Positions 8,576 to 17,937 of a stretch of DNA of 64,000 bases are shown piece by piece; within the stretch, counting starts at the first letter, position 1, and each line of letters opens with the position of its first letter. A program made the translations under genes and the position numbers. The DNA comes from Rhizobacter koreensis. GTDB lineage: Bacteria > Pseudomonadota > Gammaproteobacteria > Burkholderiales > Burkholderiaceae_C. Under the pieces are notes generated by a model. It saw only the letters and a list, made by a program, of their open reading frames with translations, did no database searches and had not been told where the DNA came from. The stretch spans positions 496,001 to 560,000 of the forward strand of contig NZ_JABWMJ010000002.1 in the NCBI RefSeq assembly GCF_013366375.1. Direction: 5' to 3'.

Positions 8576-10141
8576 ATGCCGGGCATCGGCTGGCTGCTCG
8601 CGCTGCTGCTCGCGCTTGCGCTGGGCGGCTGCGGCACGCTGCCACCGGCGCCGCCGCGTCCTGCGTCGACCATGCTGGCGCCCGATCTGACGAGCCCGCT
8701 GACCCGCATCGCGATCGCCTCGACACCGGCCGACGACCAGTCGGGCGTGCGCCTGCTGCCGCACGGTGGCTACTCGCTCGAGGCGAGGCTGCAGCTCGCG
8801 CAACGGGCGACGCGCTCGCTCGACGTGCAGTACTACGTGCTCGAGAACGACGGCACCGGGCGCCTGCTCCTGACCGCCCTGCGCGACGCCGCCGCACGCG
8901 GGGTGCGGGTGCGCCTGCTGGTCGACGACCTCTACACCTCGCGCACCGACGAGCTGCTGCGCGGCCTGGCCGCATTTCCGAACGTCGAGGTGCGCCTCTT
9001 CAACCCGTTCTGCTGCGCGCGCAATCGGGGGACGGCGGCGCGCTTCGCGGTGGCGCTGTGGGACTTCAGCCGGCTCAACCACCGCATGCACAACAAGCTG
9101 TTCATCGCCGACGGCTCGATGGCGATCGCGGGCGGCCGCAACATCGCCGACGAGTACTTCCTGCGCCACACCTCGCAGAACTTCGTCGACATGGACGCGT
9201 TCGTGGTGGGCGCGGTGGTGCGCGACCTCGGCGCCATCTTCGACCGCTACTGGAACAGCGAGGTGGTCTACCCGATCGAGGCGGTCGGGCCGACGCGGCG
9301 CGACGCCGCGCAGGCACGCGCCGCCTTCGACGCCGCGATGGCCGTTGGGCCGCCGGCGCCGCCGCTCGATCTGCCGCCGGTCGACGTGCTCGGCTACGGG
9401 CCGATCGGCGAGGAGTTCGAGTCGGGCCGCATCGGCCTCGTCTGGGGCAAGGCGCGCGCGTTCGCCGACCCGCCCGAGAAGGTGCGCAGCATGACGCGCG
9501 AGATGGCGTACGAAACCAGCGTCACCAACGACGTGATGATGAACGTCTGGCGTGCGGAGGACGAGCTCGTCATCACCTCGCCCTACCTGATCCCCGGCTC
9601 GCTCGGCATGCAGTCGTTCGAGAACCTGCGCCGCGCCAACGTGAAGGTGACGGTGGTGACCAACTCGCTGGCCGCCACCGACGAACCGCTGGTCCACAAC
9701 GGCTACGCGCGCTACCGCGGGCGCCTGCTCGCGACCGGGGTCGACCTCTACGAGCTGAGCCCGACGCGCACCCAGAAGACGGTGCGCCTGGGCATGTTCG
9801 GCTCGTCGCTGGGGCGCCTGCACGCCAAGACCGCGGTGGTCGACAAGAAACGGGTGTTCATCGGCTCGATGAACCTCGACCCGCGCTCGGCCAACGCCAA
9901 TACCGAGCTCGGCATGTTCATCGACAGCCCGGCGCTCGCCAAGGAGCTGCTGCGGGTGGTCAGCATCAGCCGCCTCGAAGGCGCGTATCGCGTGCGCCTG
10001 CACCCCGGGAGCAGCCGGCTCGAATGGCTGACCCTCGACGAGGACCGCGAGATCGTGCTCGGCGTCGAGCCCGAATCGTCGTGGTGGCTGCGCCTGCACA
10101 ACATGCTGCTCGGCTGGTTCGTGCCGGAGCAGCTGCTCTAG
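8576..10141 (+). CDS. Phospholipase D-family lipoprotein, cardiolipin synthase C-like
   Basis: A 521-residue PLD-superfamily enzyme with two HKD motifs (HNKLFIADGSMAIAGG and HAKTAVVDKKRVFIGSMN), in line with phosphatidyl transfer to make cardiolipin. Length and layout resemble E. coli ClsC (YmdC). The N-terminus is a lipoprotein signal (LLALLLALALGGC), so the enzyme should be membrane-anchored facing the periplasm. ATG 8576 gives a compact signal peptide. ATG 8522 is in frame but adds a non-hydrophobic leader, and neither has a clear ribosome-binding site. It converges on a second PLD gene 21 nt away. Confidence 0.88.
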   Translation: MPGIGWLLALLLALALGGCGTLPPAPPRPASTMLAPDLTSPLTRIAIASTPADDQSGVRLLPHGGYSLEARLQLAQRATRSLDVQYYVLENDGTGRLLLTALRDAAARGVRVRLLVDDLYTSRTDELLRGLAAFPNVEVRLFNPFCCARNRGTAARFAVALWDFSRLNHRMHNKLFIADGSMAIAGGRNIADEYFLRHTSQNFVDMDAFVVGAVVRDLGAIFDRYWNSEVVYPIEAVGPTRRDAAQARAAFDAAMAVGPPAPPLDLPPVDVLGYGPIGEEFESGRIGLVWGKARAFADPPEKVRSMTREMAYETSVTNDVMMNVWRAEDELVITSPYLIPGSLGMQSFENLRRANVKVTVVTNSLAATDEPLVHNGYARYRGRLLATGVDLYELSPTRTQKTVRLGMFGSSLGRLHAKTAVVDKKRVFIGSMNLDPRSANANTELGMFIDSPALAKELLRVVSISRLEGAYRVRLHPGSSRLEWLTLDEDREIVLGVEPESSWWLRLHNMLLGWFVPEQLL

Positions 10142-10162
10142 CGCCGCGCGGCGCCGCAGCGG

Positions 10163-11470
10163 TCAGAGCTGCGACTCGATCAGCGAGACGATCTTCTCGC
10201 TGGTGCGATCCCACCAGGTCCGCGCGTGCCAGTGCTCGAGCGTGTAGCGCTTGGATTGCGCGAGGTCGCGCTCGAAGATCGCGACCTGCTCCTTCGCGAA
10301 CGCGGCGTCGTAGACGTTGAGGTTCGCCTCGTCGTTGAGGCGGAACGAGCGCGGGTCGAAGTTGGTCGAGCCGGTCGAGACAAGCACGTCGTCGACGATC
10401 ATCACCTTGCAGTGATACATGGTGGGCTGGTATTCGTAGATCTCGGCGCCCGCGGCGAGCAGTTCGCCCCAGGTCGCCTTCGACGCGGTGCGCACGATCT
10501 CGGCGTCGGTGTGGGTGCCGGGCACGATGATCTGCAGCTTCACGCCGCGCTTGAGGGCATCGACCATCGCGCGCACCGAGAGATCGTCGGGAACGAAGTA
10601 CGCGTTGGCGATGCGGATGGTGCGCGACGCCGCGGTGATCGAGAGCAGATACATCATCTGCATGCTCTCGCTGCCGCCGGTCGGCGAGCTGCTGAACATC
10701 TGCGCGGCGCCGGTGCCGACCGGCTGAAGCGGCGGGAAGTAGGCACTCGAGTGCAGCACCTTGCCGGTCGCCTTGATCCAGTTGTCGAGGAACACCGCCT
10801 GCATCTGCGCGACCACCGGCCCTTCGATCTCGAAGTGGGTGTCGCGCCAGTGGTCGGGATCCTGCGCGTTCCCGGTCCATTTCTCGGCGATACCGACGCC
10901 GCCGGTGAAGCCGATGCGGCCGTCGACCACCAGCAGCTTGCGGTGGGTGCGGTTGTTGAGCCGCCCGAGGTGCGACCAGTGCGGCGGGTGGAACTTCTCG
11001 ATCTCGACGCCGGCCGCCTTCATGCGCTCCACGGAGGCCTCGTCGAGCTTGTTGCTGCCGACCCAGTCGAGCAGCACGTGCACCGGAACGCCCGCCCGAG
11101 CGCGCTCGGAGAGCGCGTCGGCGAACTGCCGGCCGATCTCGCCCGACCAGTAGATGTAGGTCTCGAAGCTCACCGAGGTCTTGGCCGAGCGGATCGCCGC
11201 GAGCATGGCCGGAAAGATCTGGTCGCCGTTCAGCAGCACGCGATAGCGGTTGCCGGTGGTGACCGGCGGCCCGAGCAGCGAGCCCATGATGCGCAGGAAC
11301 TGCGGGTCGTCGACGGTGTAGAGGCGCTCGGCCTTGTGCTCGATGTGCGCCTCGCCGGTCGAGAGGTTGAACGCGAGGACGGCGCCGATCGCGGTCGCGA
11401 GCACCGCGCCGGCGATGCCTAGCCAGAACGTCTTCTTGCGGACCCGGCCGCGCGGAAACCAGCGGAACAC
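10163..11470 (-). CDS. clsB: Phospholipase D-family cardiolipin synthase, ClsB-like
   Basis: A 435-residue PLD-superfamily protein with one N-terminal membrane helix (FWLGIAGAVLATAIGAVLAF) and two HKD motifs: HRKLLVVDGRIGFTGG and HCKVMIVDDVLVSTGS, the second followed by NFDPRS. The spacing fits bacterial cardiolipin synthases that join two phosphatidylglycerols or PE plus PG. Start GTG 11470 sits about 12 nt after AGGAG, which is rather far, and the frame opens to 11521, so the start is moderately sure. It is convergent with the ClsC-like gene and divergent from frmA. Confidence 0.87.
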   Translation of the reverse strand: MFRWFPRGRVRKKTFWLGIAGAVLATAIGAVLAFNLSTGEAHIEHKAERLYTVDDPQFLRIMGSLLGPPVTTGNRYRVLLNGDQIFPAMLAAIRSAKTSVSFETYIYWSGEIGRQFADALSERARAGVPVHVLLDWVGSNKLDEASVERMKAAGVEIEKFHPPHWSHLGRLNNRTHRKLLVVDGRIGFTGGVGIAEKWTGNAQDPDHWRDTHFEIEGPVVAQMQAVFLDNWIKATGKVLHSSAYFPPLQPVGTGAAQMFSSSPTGGSESMQMMYLLSITAASRTIRIANAYFVPDDLSVRAMVDALKRGVKLQIIVPGTHTDAEIVRTASKATWGELLAAGAEIYEYQPTMYHCKVMIVDDVLVSTGSTNFDPRSFRLNDEANLNVYDAAFAKEQVAIFERDLAQSKRYTLEHWHARTWWDRTSEKIVSLIESQL

Positions 11471-11641
11471 GATGAGGGATCTCTCCTGCTGTCGGCTGCT
11501 CGCGTCGGCCCCCCGACGCACGCCGCCGCCGATGCTACGGGCGGCACCCGCCCGCGCGGCGTAGGCAAAGCACCCGATGCGACGGCCGGCGGCGGCGCCG
11601 TCCGGCTATCCTGCCGGTCGCATTCAGGACGGAGGACGACG

Positions 11642-12748
11642 ATGAAGACGAGGGCTGCGGTGGCATGGCGCGCGGGTGCGCCGCTGAGCATCGAGACGGT
11701 CGACCTGGAAGGCCCGCGCGCCGGCGAGGTGCTGGTCGAGGTGAAGGCGACCGGCATCTGCCACACCGACCAGTTCACGCTGTCGGGCGCCGACCCCGAG
11801 GGGCTGTTCCCCGCGATCCTCGGCCACGAGGGTGCGGGCGTGGTGCTCGAGGTCGGGCCGGGCGTGACCAGCGTCAGGCCCGACGACCACGTGATTCCGC
11901 TCTACACGCCCGAGTGCCGCGAGTGCAAGTTCTGCCTCTCGCGCAAGACCAACCTCTGCCAGCGGATCCGGTCGACGCAGGGCCGCGGCCTGATGCCCGA
12001 CGGCACCAGTCGCTTCAGCATCGACGGCAAGCCGATCCTGCACTACATGGGCACGTCAACCTTCGCCAACCACATCGTGGTGCCCGAGATCGCGCTCGCC
12101 AAGGTGCGCGCCGACGCGCCGTTCGACACCGTCTGCTACATCGGCTGCGGCGTGACCACCGGCGTGGGCGCCGTGCTGTTCACCGCCAAGGTCGAGGCCG
12201 GCGCGAACGTCGCGGTGTTCGGGCTCGGCGGCATCGGCCTCAACGTCGTGCAGGGCGCCAGGCTGGTGGGCGCGGACAAGATCATCGGCGTCGACCTCAA
12301 CCCCGAGCGCGAGGCGATGGCGCGCCAGTTCGGCATCACCCATTTCGTGAACCCGCGCGACACGCCGAACGTGGTCGACACGATCGTGCAGCTCACCGAC
12401 GGCGGCGTCGACTTCAGCTTCGAGTGCATCGGCAACACCAGCGTCATGCGGCAGGCGCTCGAATGCACGCACAAGGGCTGGGGCCGCAGCATCATCATCG
12501 GCGTCGCACCGGCCGGCGCCGAGATCTCGACCCGGCCGTTCCAGCTCGTCACCGGCCGCAAGTGGGAAGGTTCGGCGTTCGGCGGCGCGCGCGGCCGCAC
12601 CGACGTGCCCAAGATCGTCGACTGGTACATGGACCGCAAGATCCGCATCGACGAGCTGATCACGCATCGGCTGCCGCTCGAAGACATCAACCGCGGCTTC
12701 GAGCTGATGGAAAAAGGCGAGTCGATCCGCTCGGTGGTGATCTACTGA
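11642..12748 (+). CDS. frmA: S-(hydroxymethyl)glutathione dehydrogenase (class III alcohol dehydrogenase)
   Basis: A 368-residue zinc medium-chain dehydrogenase that oxidises the glutathione adduct of formaldehyde with NAD+. It has the catalytic zinc ligands (GICHTDQ, GHEGAG, and a Cys in IGCGVTTG), the four-Cys structural zinc loop (CRECKFCLSRKTNLC) and the Rossmann motif VFGLGGIGLNV. The class III signature QGRGLMPDGTSRF is present. Length is exactly typical. No frmR repressor or S-formylglutathione hydrolase gene is adjacent. A good GGAGGA ribosome-binding site precedes the ATG and a terminator follows. Confidence 0.95.
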   Translation: MKTRAAVAWRAGAPLSIETVDLEGPRAGEVLVEVKATGICHTDQFTLSGADPEGLFPAILGHEGAGVVLEVGPGVTSVRPDDHVIPLYTPECRECKFCLSRKTNLCQRIRSTQGRGLMPDGTSRFSIDGKPILHYMGTSTFANHIVVPEIALAKVRADAPFDTVCYIGCGVTTGVGAVLFTAKVEAGANVAVFGLGGIGLNVVQGARLVGADKIIGVDLNPEREAMARQFGITHFVNPRDTPNVVDTIVQLTDGGVDFSFECIGNTSVMRQALECTHKGWGRSIIIGVAPAGAEISTRPFQLVTGRKWEGSAFGGARGRTDVPKIVDWYMDRKIRIDELITHRLPLEDINRGFELMEKGESIRSVVIY

Positions 12749-12798
12749 CCGCGGCACGCCGCCTGCTGCTCCCGCGCGGCGAAGCGCCGCGCGGACGA

Positions 12799-12826
12799 AA
12801 AAAACCCGGCACTGCCGGGCTTTTTC
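12799..12826 (+). terminator. Terminator after frmA, probably bidirectional
   Basis: A short GC stem (CCCGGC / GCCGGG, 3-nt loop) is flanked by an A-run on the left and TTTTT on the right. It serves the + strand frmA transcript and, read the other way, the convergent small gene at 12846. Confidence 0.85.
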
Positions 12827-12845
12827 TGTTCGCTCGAAAAGGCGA

Positions 12846-13037
12846 TCAGGCCGGTGCCGAAGCGCCCTTCTTGGCCTTCATGTCCTTCTTGGCGTGCGGC
12901 TTGGCGGCAGCCTTCTTGCTGTCGTGCTTCATGCCGGTGGCGGCACCCGAGGCGGCCGGGTCGGTCTTGGCGGCCGGCTGGGCGAACGCGCCGACGCTGA
13001 AGGCGGTGACGACGACGGCAGCGATGAGTTTCTTCAT
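12846..13037 (-). CDS. Small exported Lys/Ala-rich protein
   Basis: A 63-residue protein with a clean signal peptide (KKLIAAVVVTAFSVGAFAQ) and a basic low-complexity mature part (KKAAAKPHAKKDMKAKKG). The composition resembles small periplasmic, acid-shock-like proteins, but no function can be assigned. ATG 13037 starts the signal peptide and has GGAG upstream. The frame extends 16 codons further without support. It shares the terminator with frmA. Confidence 0.75.
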   Translation of the reverse strand: MKKLIAAVVVTAFSVGAFAQPAAKTDPAASGAATGMKHDSKKAAAKPHAKKDMKAKKGASAPA

Positions 13038-13133
13038 GGAACGGATCTCCGTGAGTTGATGTGCTGAGCGAGCGCTCGGCGACACAACGGCGCATCCGGG
13101 ACGGCGGTTGACAGGCTTTCGGCGCGACGGCGA

Positions 13134-13970
13134 TCAGTCGAACCGGCGCTCGCGCAGCCACTTCGTGGCGACCCACTTCTCGCCTTCGATCACCGGCGCG
13201 CCGCCGTGCAGCGATCGGGTCGAGGGGTGCGGGCGGTCGTAGCTGAAGAACACCGCGTTGCCGCGGATCGGCGCCACCGCCAGACCGACGTCGGGGAAGA
13301 TGGTCGCGCCGCCGCGATCGGGCGTGTTCAGGTAGCAGACCAGCGAAGCCACGCGCTGGCCGCCGCGCTTGAGGATCGCCGGCGTACCGGGCCGCTCCGG
13401 GTCGAAGTAGTCGTAGTGTGGCTTGTACTCGGCACCCGGCCGGTAGCGCAGCACCTGCAGCCCCTCGCCGTTCTCGACCGGCCAGCCGAGCAGCGTCGCG
13501 ATGCGCGCCTCGATGCGGGCGCAGACCTCGAATTCGCCGCGCTCGAAGAACATGCCGTCGCTGGTGCGGGCGTCGCTCACTTCGCTGGAGCCGGTCTCCG
13601 TCTCGACCGTCTCGGAGCGCGCCAGGCGCATGCTCCCGAGCGCGATGATCTCGTCGCACTCGGCGGGCGTCAGCAGGTTGGAGAACACCACCACGCGCGG
13701 GTGATGCAGCGACGCGACGATGCCGATCTCGTGGCCGTCGATCTCGATGGTGGTGCCGTCGAGCCCGCCCTTGACCTGCGGCACCGGCACCGGCGGCGTG
13801 TTGATGCGGGCGAGGTGCTCGGTCAGCGTCGACTCGAGGGCGGCAATGGCGACGTCCTCTTCCCAGCCGCTCTGCCTCATCGCCTCCAGCGACGCTTCGG
13901 CGGACACGCCGGACGTCGCCTGCGCGACGATCCACGCCTTGAGCTCGGGGGTGACGGTCTGCGCGCTCAT
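13134..13970 (-). CDS. 2-oxoglutarate/Fe(II)-dependent prolyl-4-hydroxylase-like oxygenase
   Basis: A 278-residue enzyme with a C-terminal P4H-type double-stranded beta helix. The iron facial triad is visible as HYD (in EYKPHYDYFDP) and a distal His (LHGGAPV). The 2-oxoglutarate-binding Lys lies in GEKWVATKW. The first 60 residues form a helical UBA-like segment. Bacterial members hydroxylate prolines in proteins such as EF-Tu or small metabolites; the target here is unknown. The ATG at 13970 is the only sensible start. Confidence 0.9.
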   Translation of the reverse strand: MSAQTVTPELKAWIVAQATSGVSAEASLEAMRQSGWEEDVAIAALESTLTEHLARINTPPVPVPQVKGGLDGTTIEIDGHEIGIVASLHHPRVVVFSNLLTPAECDEIIALGSMRLARSETVETETGSSEVSDARTSDGMFFERGEFEVCARIEARIATLLGWPVENGEGLQVLRYRPGAEYKPHYDYFDPERPGTPAILKRGGQRVASLVCYLNTPDRGGATIFPDVGLAVAPIRGNAVFFSYDRPHPSTRSLHGGAPVIEGEKWVATKWLRERRFD

Positions 13971-14052
13971 CGCGCCGGATTTTGCCGCACGCCTGCCCCG
14001 GCGCCGTTGCGGCCGGCCGCGTCAGGCGGCGCCGCCGGCCCGCAGGCGGGGA

Positions 14053-14238
14053 TCAGTGCTTGGCTGCGGGCGCGAGCGCCCGACGCGCGGCGGTCGTCGG
14101 AGCGGGAGCCCCGGTATCCTGCGCCAGGGCCACCACCGTCGCTTCGACGGCGGTCGCGTGCACGTTGCTCGCCTGGACCCCAGCCAACCCGAGCGACGCG
14201 ACAGCGACCAGGGCGTAGATGGCTTTGGTGGACAACAT
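14053..14238 (-). CDS. Small exported Ala-rich protein
   Basis: A 61-residue protein with a signal peptide (AIYALVAVASLGLAGVQAS) and a short mature region rich in Ala/Thr/Val. ATG 14238 is preceded by GGGAG at good spacing. The family is not recognised. The longer frame upstream does not look like protein. Confidence 0.6.
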   Translation of the reverse strand: MLSTKAIYALVAVASLGLAGVQASNVHATAVEATVVALAQDTGAPAPTTAARRALAPAAKH

Positions 14239-14592
14239 GGCGGGCTCCCGAACAGCTTGCAGACGAACTTGGATGGCGTGAAGTGACTGTAGGCAAGTAG
14301 CTCCGCGAAGGCATTCGGAAGCTCGCGCGGCGCGCTGTGAGCGCCCTCCTACATCGGTGACGTCGGGGTGCACGGCTGACCACCTGCGCCCGATCGAGCC
14401 GCGGCGAGTGCACCGATCGGGTGCGGCGCGCGCCATGGCGGCGCGCCCGAGCGTCGCGCCGCGCGAATGTCGTTGCGGAGGGCCCGTCGGCCGCGTGTCG
14501 AATGTCGTGTGGGTTTTCCCGCACCCACGAGGTCGCATTCAGGCGCGGAACGCGCTTAGCCTGCGCGTCTGCGGTTCCACTGCTCCACCCCC
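14239..14592. other. Intergenic stretch without a recognisable gene
   Basis: 354 nt between the divergent small exported protein and the GFA gene. It must hold both promoters. Open frames here lack coding character. I see no repeat, hairpin terminator or RNA gene. Confidence 0.5.
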
Positions 14593-14946
14593 ATGACGAC
14601 AACCCATTCCGGAAGCTGCCATTGCGGCCGCGTTGCCTTCGACGTCGACGGAGCGATCGACGGCGGTCTCGCCTGCAACTGCTCGATGTGCCAGCGCAAG
14701 GGCTCGCTGCTCTGGTTCGTGCCGCGCGAGCACCTGCGCCTGAAGACGCCCGACGAGACGGCGAGCAGCTACACCTTCAACCAGCACCGGATCCGGCACC
14801 GCTTCTGCCCGACCTGCGGCATTCACCCGTACGCCGAAGCGACCGGCCCGGACGGCCAGCCGATGGCGGCCGTCAACCTGCGCTGCATCGAGGGCATCGA
14901 CCTCGCGAGCATTCCGGTCCGCGAGTACGACGGCCGCTCGGCGTGA
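14593..14946 (+). CDS. GFA-family (glutathione-dependent formaldehyde-activating-like) zinc protein
   Basis: A 117-residue Mss4-like fold protein with the GFA zinc ligands: CHCG near residue 9, CNCSMCQ near residue 29, and FCPTCG near residue 75. Despite the family name most members are not shown to act on formaldehyde; some are reported as glutathione-dependent lyases. It overlaps the next gene by 3 nt (GTGA), so the two are co-translated. Confidence 0.88.
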   Translation: MTTTHSGSCHCGRVAFDVDGAIDGGLACNCSMCQRKGSLLWFVPREHLRLKTPDETASSYTFNQHRIRHRFCPTCGIHPYAEATGPDGQPMAAVNLRCIEGIDLASIPVREYDGRSA

Positions 14947-15443
14947 CTTCGCTCGAGGCCGCCGTCGCCGACGCCCGCGAAGGCGACTACCCCGGCCTGC
15001 ACGCGGCCCTCGACGTCGTCGCGCGCGAGAAGCGGTTCCTGGCCGCCACCACCGCGCCGCCGTACGAGCGATCGGTCGCCTTCTACCGCGCGCTCGCCGA
15101 TGGCGGCTGGCCGCACCTCGTCGCGCGTGTCGGCGCGCAGGTGGTCGGCTGGGTCGACGTGGCGCCGATCTTCGGTCAGTCGCGCGCGCACATCGGCCTC
15201 TTGGGCATCGGCCTCGTTCCCGAGGCACGTGGCCACGGGCTCGGCGCGCAGCTGATGCAGGGGGCGATCGACCGCTCGTGGGCGCGCGGACTTACCCGCA
15301 TCGAGCTGACCGTGCGCACCGACAACCCGACGGCGCGCCGCCTCTACGAGCGCTTCGGCTTCGAGCACGAAGGCATCGTGCGGCGCGGCAGCCTGATCGA
15401 CGGCGAGTACCGCGACCTGCACGCGATGGCGCTGCTGCGCTGA
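14943..15443 (+). CDS. GNAT N-acetyltransferase
   Basis: A 166-residue GNAT acetyltransferase. The acetyl-CoA loop (VPEARGHGLGAQLM, a version of Q/RxxGxG/A) and the C-terminal block RIELTVRTDNPTARRLYERFGF are unmistakable and resemble L-amino-acid or PhnO-type members. The GTG start overlaps the stop of the preceding GFA gene. The substrate is unknown. Confidence 0.88.
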   Translation: MTSLEAAVADAREGDYPGLHAALDVVAREKRFLAATTAPPYERSVAFYRALADGGWPHLVARVGAQVVGWVDVAPIFGQSRAHIGLLGIGLVPEARGHGLGAQLMQGAIDRSWARGLTRIELTVRTDNPTARRLYERFGFEHEGIVRRGSLIDGEYRDLHAMALLR

Positions 15444-15486
15444 GGGCGCCGGCGCGGCGCCCTGCCCCCAACGACGATCGGGTGGA

Positions 15487-17655
15487 TCAGCCTCCCGGCC
15501 GGCCCCCTGGCGTGTCCGGCGACGGCGCCGCCCCGGCCGTCGGTTCACCGCCCCTGGATGCCGGCATCTCGGTCGACGGCGTCTGCGCCGGTGCCGGGCG
15601 TGCGGCCGGCCCGTGCATCGCCGCCTCGGGCAGCTCGCGCAGCGGCGGCGCCGGCGGCAGGCCGGTCACGTCGAGGATCTCCTTCTCGTCGAGCGTCTCG
15701 CGCTGCAGCAGCGCCTCGACCAGCGCGTCGAGCTGGCGCCGGTGCTCGCGCAGCAGCCGGGTCGCGAGCGCGTAGCTCTCGTCGATGATGCGCTGCACCT
15801 CGGCGTCGATGCGCTCGGCGGTGCGCTCGCCGAACGGCTTGGGACCCGCGAAGCCGCCCCCGCCGCCGAGGTAGCCGTTGTCGCGCGGCGCGAGCTGCAC
15901 CATGCCGAGCTCCTCGCTCATGCCCCAGCGCGTGACCATGTTGCGGGCGAGCTGGGTCGCCTGCTCGATGTCGTTCTCCGCGCCGGTGGTCTTGGTGCCG
16001 TAGACCACGTCCTCGGCGGCACGGCCGCCGAGCATGCCGACGATGCGGGCGCGCAGGTACGCCTCGGGGTAGTTGTAGCGATCGGTCTGCGGGCGCTGGT
16101 AGGTGACGCCGAGCGCCTGTCCGCGCGGCACGATGGTCACGCGCTGCACCGGGTCGGCGCCCGGCATCACGAGGCCGAGGATCGCGTGGCCGCTCTCGTG
16201 GTACGCGATGCGGCGCCGGTCCTCCGGGCTCAGCAGCAGCGGCCGCTCGGGCCCGAGCACGATCTTCTCGAGCGCGTCGATGAAGTCCTTCTGGCGCACG
16301 TCGTCCTGGCCGCGCCGCGCGGCGAGCAGCGCCGCCTCGTTGACGAGGTTGCGCAGGTCGGCGCCCGAGAGCCCCGGCGTCGTGCCGGCGAGCTCGGCCA
16401 GGTCGACGTCGGCGCCCGTCGGCACCTTGCGCGTGTGCACCCTGAGGATCGCCTCGCGGCCCTTGCGGTCGGGCAGGTTGACGACCACCCGCCGGTCGAA
16501 GCGACCCGGGCGCAGCAGCGCGCGGTCGAGCACGTCGGGCTGGTTGGTGGCGGCCAGCACGATCACGCCCTCGCGGCCCGAGAAGCCGTCCATCTCGGTG
16601 AGGATCTGGTTGAGCGTCTGTTCCTGCTCACTCGAGCCGCCGATCGCGACCGTGCCGCGCGCGCGCCCGATCGAGTCGATCTCGTCGATGAAGATGATGG
16701 CCGGCGCGTTGTCGCGCGCCTGCTTGAAGAGGTCGCGCACGCGCGCCGCGCCGACGCCGACGATCATCTCGACGAACTCGGCCGCACTCATCGAGAAGAA
16801 CGGCACGCCGGCCTCGCCGGCGACGGCGCGCGCGAGCAGCGTCTTGCCGGTGCCCGGCGAGCCGACCAGCAGCACGCCCTTGGGCGCCGAGCCGCCGAGG
16901 CGGGTGTACTTCTCGGGCGCCTTCAGGAAGTCGACGATCTCGACCAGCTCGTTCTCGGCCTCGTCGATGCCCGCGACGTCCTCGAACGTCACCTTCTCGG
17001 CGCCGGCCTCCTGATCGTAGCGGCGCGCCTTGCTCTTGCCGATGCCCATGAGGCCGCCGCCGAGCCCGCCGCCCTGCGCGGCGCGCCGGTACAGCCATAC
17101 GTAGAACCCGATCAGCAGGATCGCCGGGCCGAAGCCGAACAGCAGCGTCGACCAGGCGCTGCCCGACTGGATCGGCACCGCGCTGATCTCGACGTCGTGC
17201 TCGATCAGGAAGTTCTCGAGGTCGGGGCCGACGAACGCCGGCAGCGTGGTGGTGAAGGTGCTGGCGGTGCGCGGCGTCGTCGGCGGCGCCGGCGCGCGCA
17301 GGGCGCGCGGGCGGCCGACCGGTTCGCTCGCGCCGGGCGCCGGCCAGGTGACCGGCGCGTGGAAGCGCCCCTCGATGCTCGCGCCCTGGCTGTAGATCGA
17401 CTGCACGTTGCCGCGCCCCGCCTCCTCCTTGAACGTGGTGTAGGGGATCGTCAGCGGGTCGCCGGCCGAGGGGAACAGGAAGCGCACCAGCAGGTAGTTG
17501 GCGAGCAGGATCGCGACGAAGGTCCACCAGGCCTGGCGCGGCGGGATCGTCGGCGGCAGGACCTTGCCGTCGGGGCCGCGCGCGGGGACGCCGGGCGTGC
17601 GACGCGGCGTGCCGGCGGGCGATGACTTGCCGAACAGACGGTCTTTCCAGCTCAT
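15487..17655 (-). CDS. ftsH: FtsH-family AAA+ zinc metalloprotease (divergent paralogue)
   Basis: A 722-residue membrane-anchored ATP-dependent protease that degrades membrane and regulatory proteins. Two membrane helices (about residues 42-62 and 172-192) flank an enlarged periplasmic loop with a Pro/Ala-rich insert. The AAA domain has Walker A GSPGTGKT (Ser266 where Pro is usual), Walker B IIFIDEID, and the SRH with arginine fingers (RPGRFDRR). The peptidase domain has HESGH at 486-490. The pore loop reads EMIVGVG, with Ile298 in place of the usual aromatic. A Pro/Ala-rich C-terminal tail of about 60 residues makes it longer than typical FtsH (about 610-650). ATG 17655 begins MSWKD. It probably coexists with a standard ftsH elsewhere (inference). 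Confidence 0.92.
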   Translation of the reverse strand: MSWKDRLFGKSSPAGTPRRTPGVPARGPDGKVLPPTIPPRQAWWTFVAILLANYLLVRFLFPSAGDPLTIPYTTFKEEAGRGNVQSIYSQGASIEGRFHAPVTWPAPGASEPVGRPRALRAPAPPTTPRTASTFTTTLPAFVGPDLENFLIEHDVEISAVPIQSGSAWSTLLFGFGPAILLIGFYVWLYRRAAQGGGLGGGLMGIGKSKARRYDQEAGAEKVTFEDVAGIDEAENELVEIVDFLKAPEKYTRLGGSAPKGVLLVGSPGTGKTLLARAVAGEAGVPFFSMSAAEFVEMIVGVGAARVRDLFKQARDNAPAIIFIDEIDSIGRARGTVAIGGSSEQEQTLNQILTEMDGFSGREGVIVLAATNQPDVLDRALLRPGRFDRRVVVNLPDRKGREAILRVHTRKVPTGADVDLAELAGTTPGLSGADLRNLVNEAALLAARRGQDDVRQKDFIDALEKIVLGPERPLLLSPEDRRRIAYHESGHAILGLVMPGADPVQRVTIVPRGQALGVTYQRPQTDRYNYPEAYLRARIVGMLGGRAAEDVVYGTKTTGAENDIEQATQLARNMVTRWGMSEELGMVQLAPRDNGYLGGGGGFAGPKPFGERTAERIDAEVQRIIDESYALATRLLREHRRQLDALVEALLQRETLDEKEILDVTGLPPAPPLRELPEAAMHGPAARPAPAQTPSTEMPASRGGEPTAGAAPSPDTPGGRPGG

Positions 17656-17937
17656 GGCACTCGCGAGGTCTTGGGGTAACCGATATGGGTACGGTGGGAC
17701 GCCGGCGCAAGGCAATCGATGCACCCAGGCTGACTTCGGCAGGCCGACACACCGAGGCACGGCCGAGAACATCGCCAGCGGCGTGGCGCCGTGTCGCCGT
17801 GAGCCGACACCGGCAGCGAGGTCGATCGCACCATGCTGCGTGCTCGCCCGGGCAGCGGGCTTGCGTGTTCAGCGAGAGCGGCGGCGTTTCCGGTGCGCGC
17901 CGCTTGCTCCGACGCAGCACACGCGCTGGCGCCACGC

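Noticed and set aside
7868..10320. Very long open frames (over 700 codons) across both strands of the peroxiredoxin/ClsC-like region
   Set aside because: They are Arg/Ala/His-rich low-complexity shadows of the real genes, caused by high GC content.
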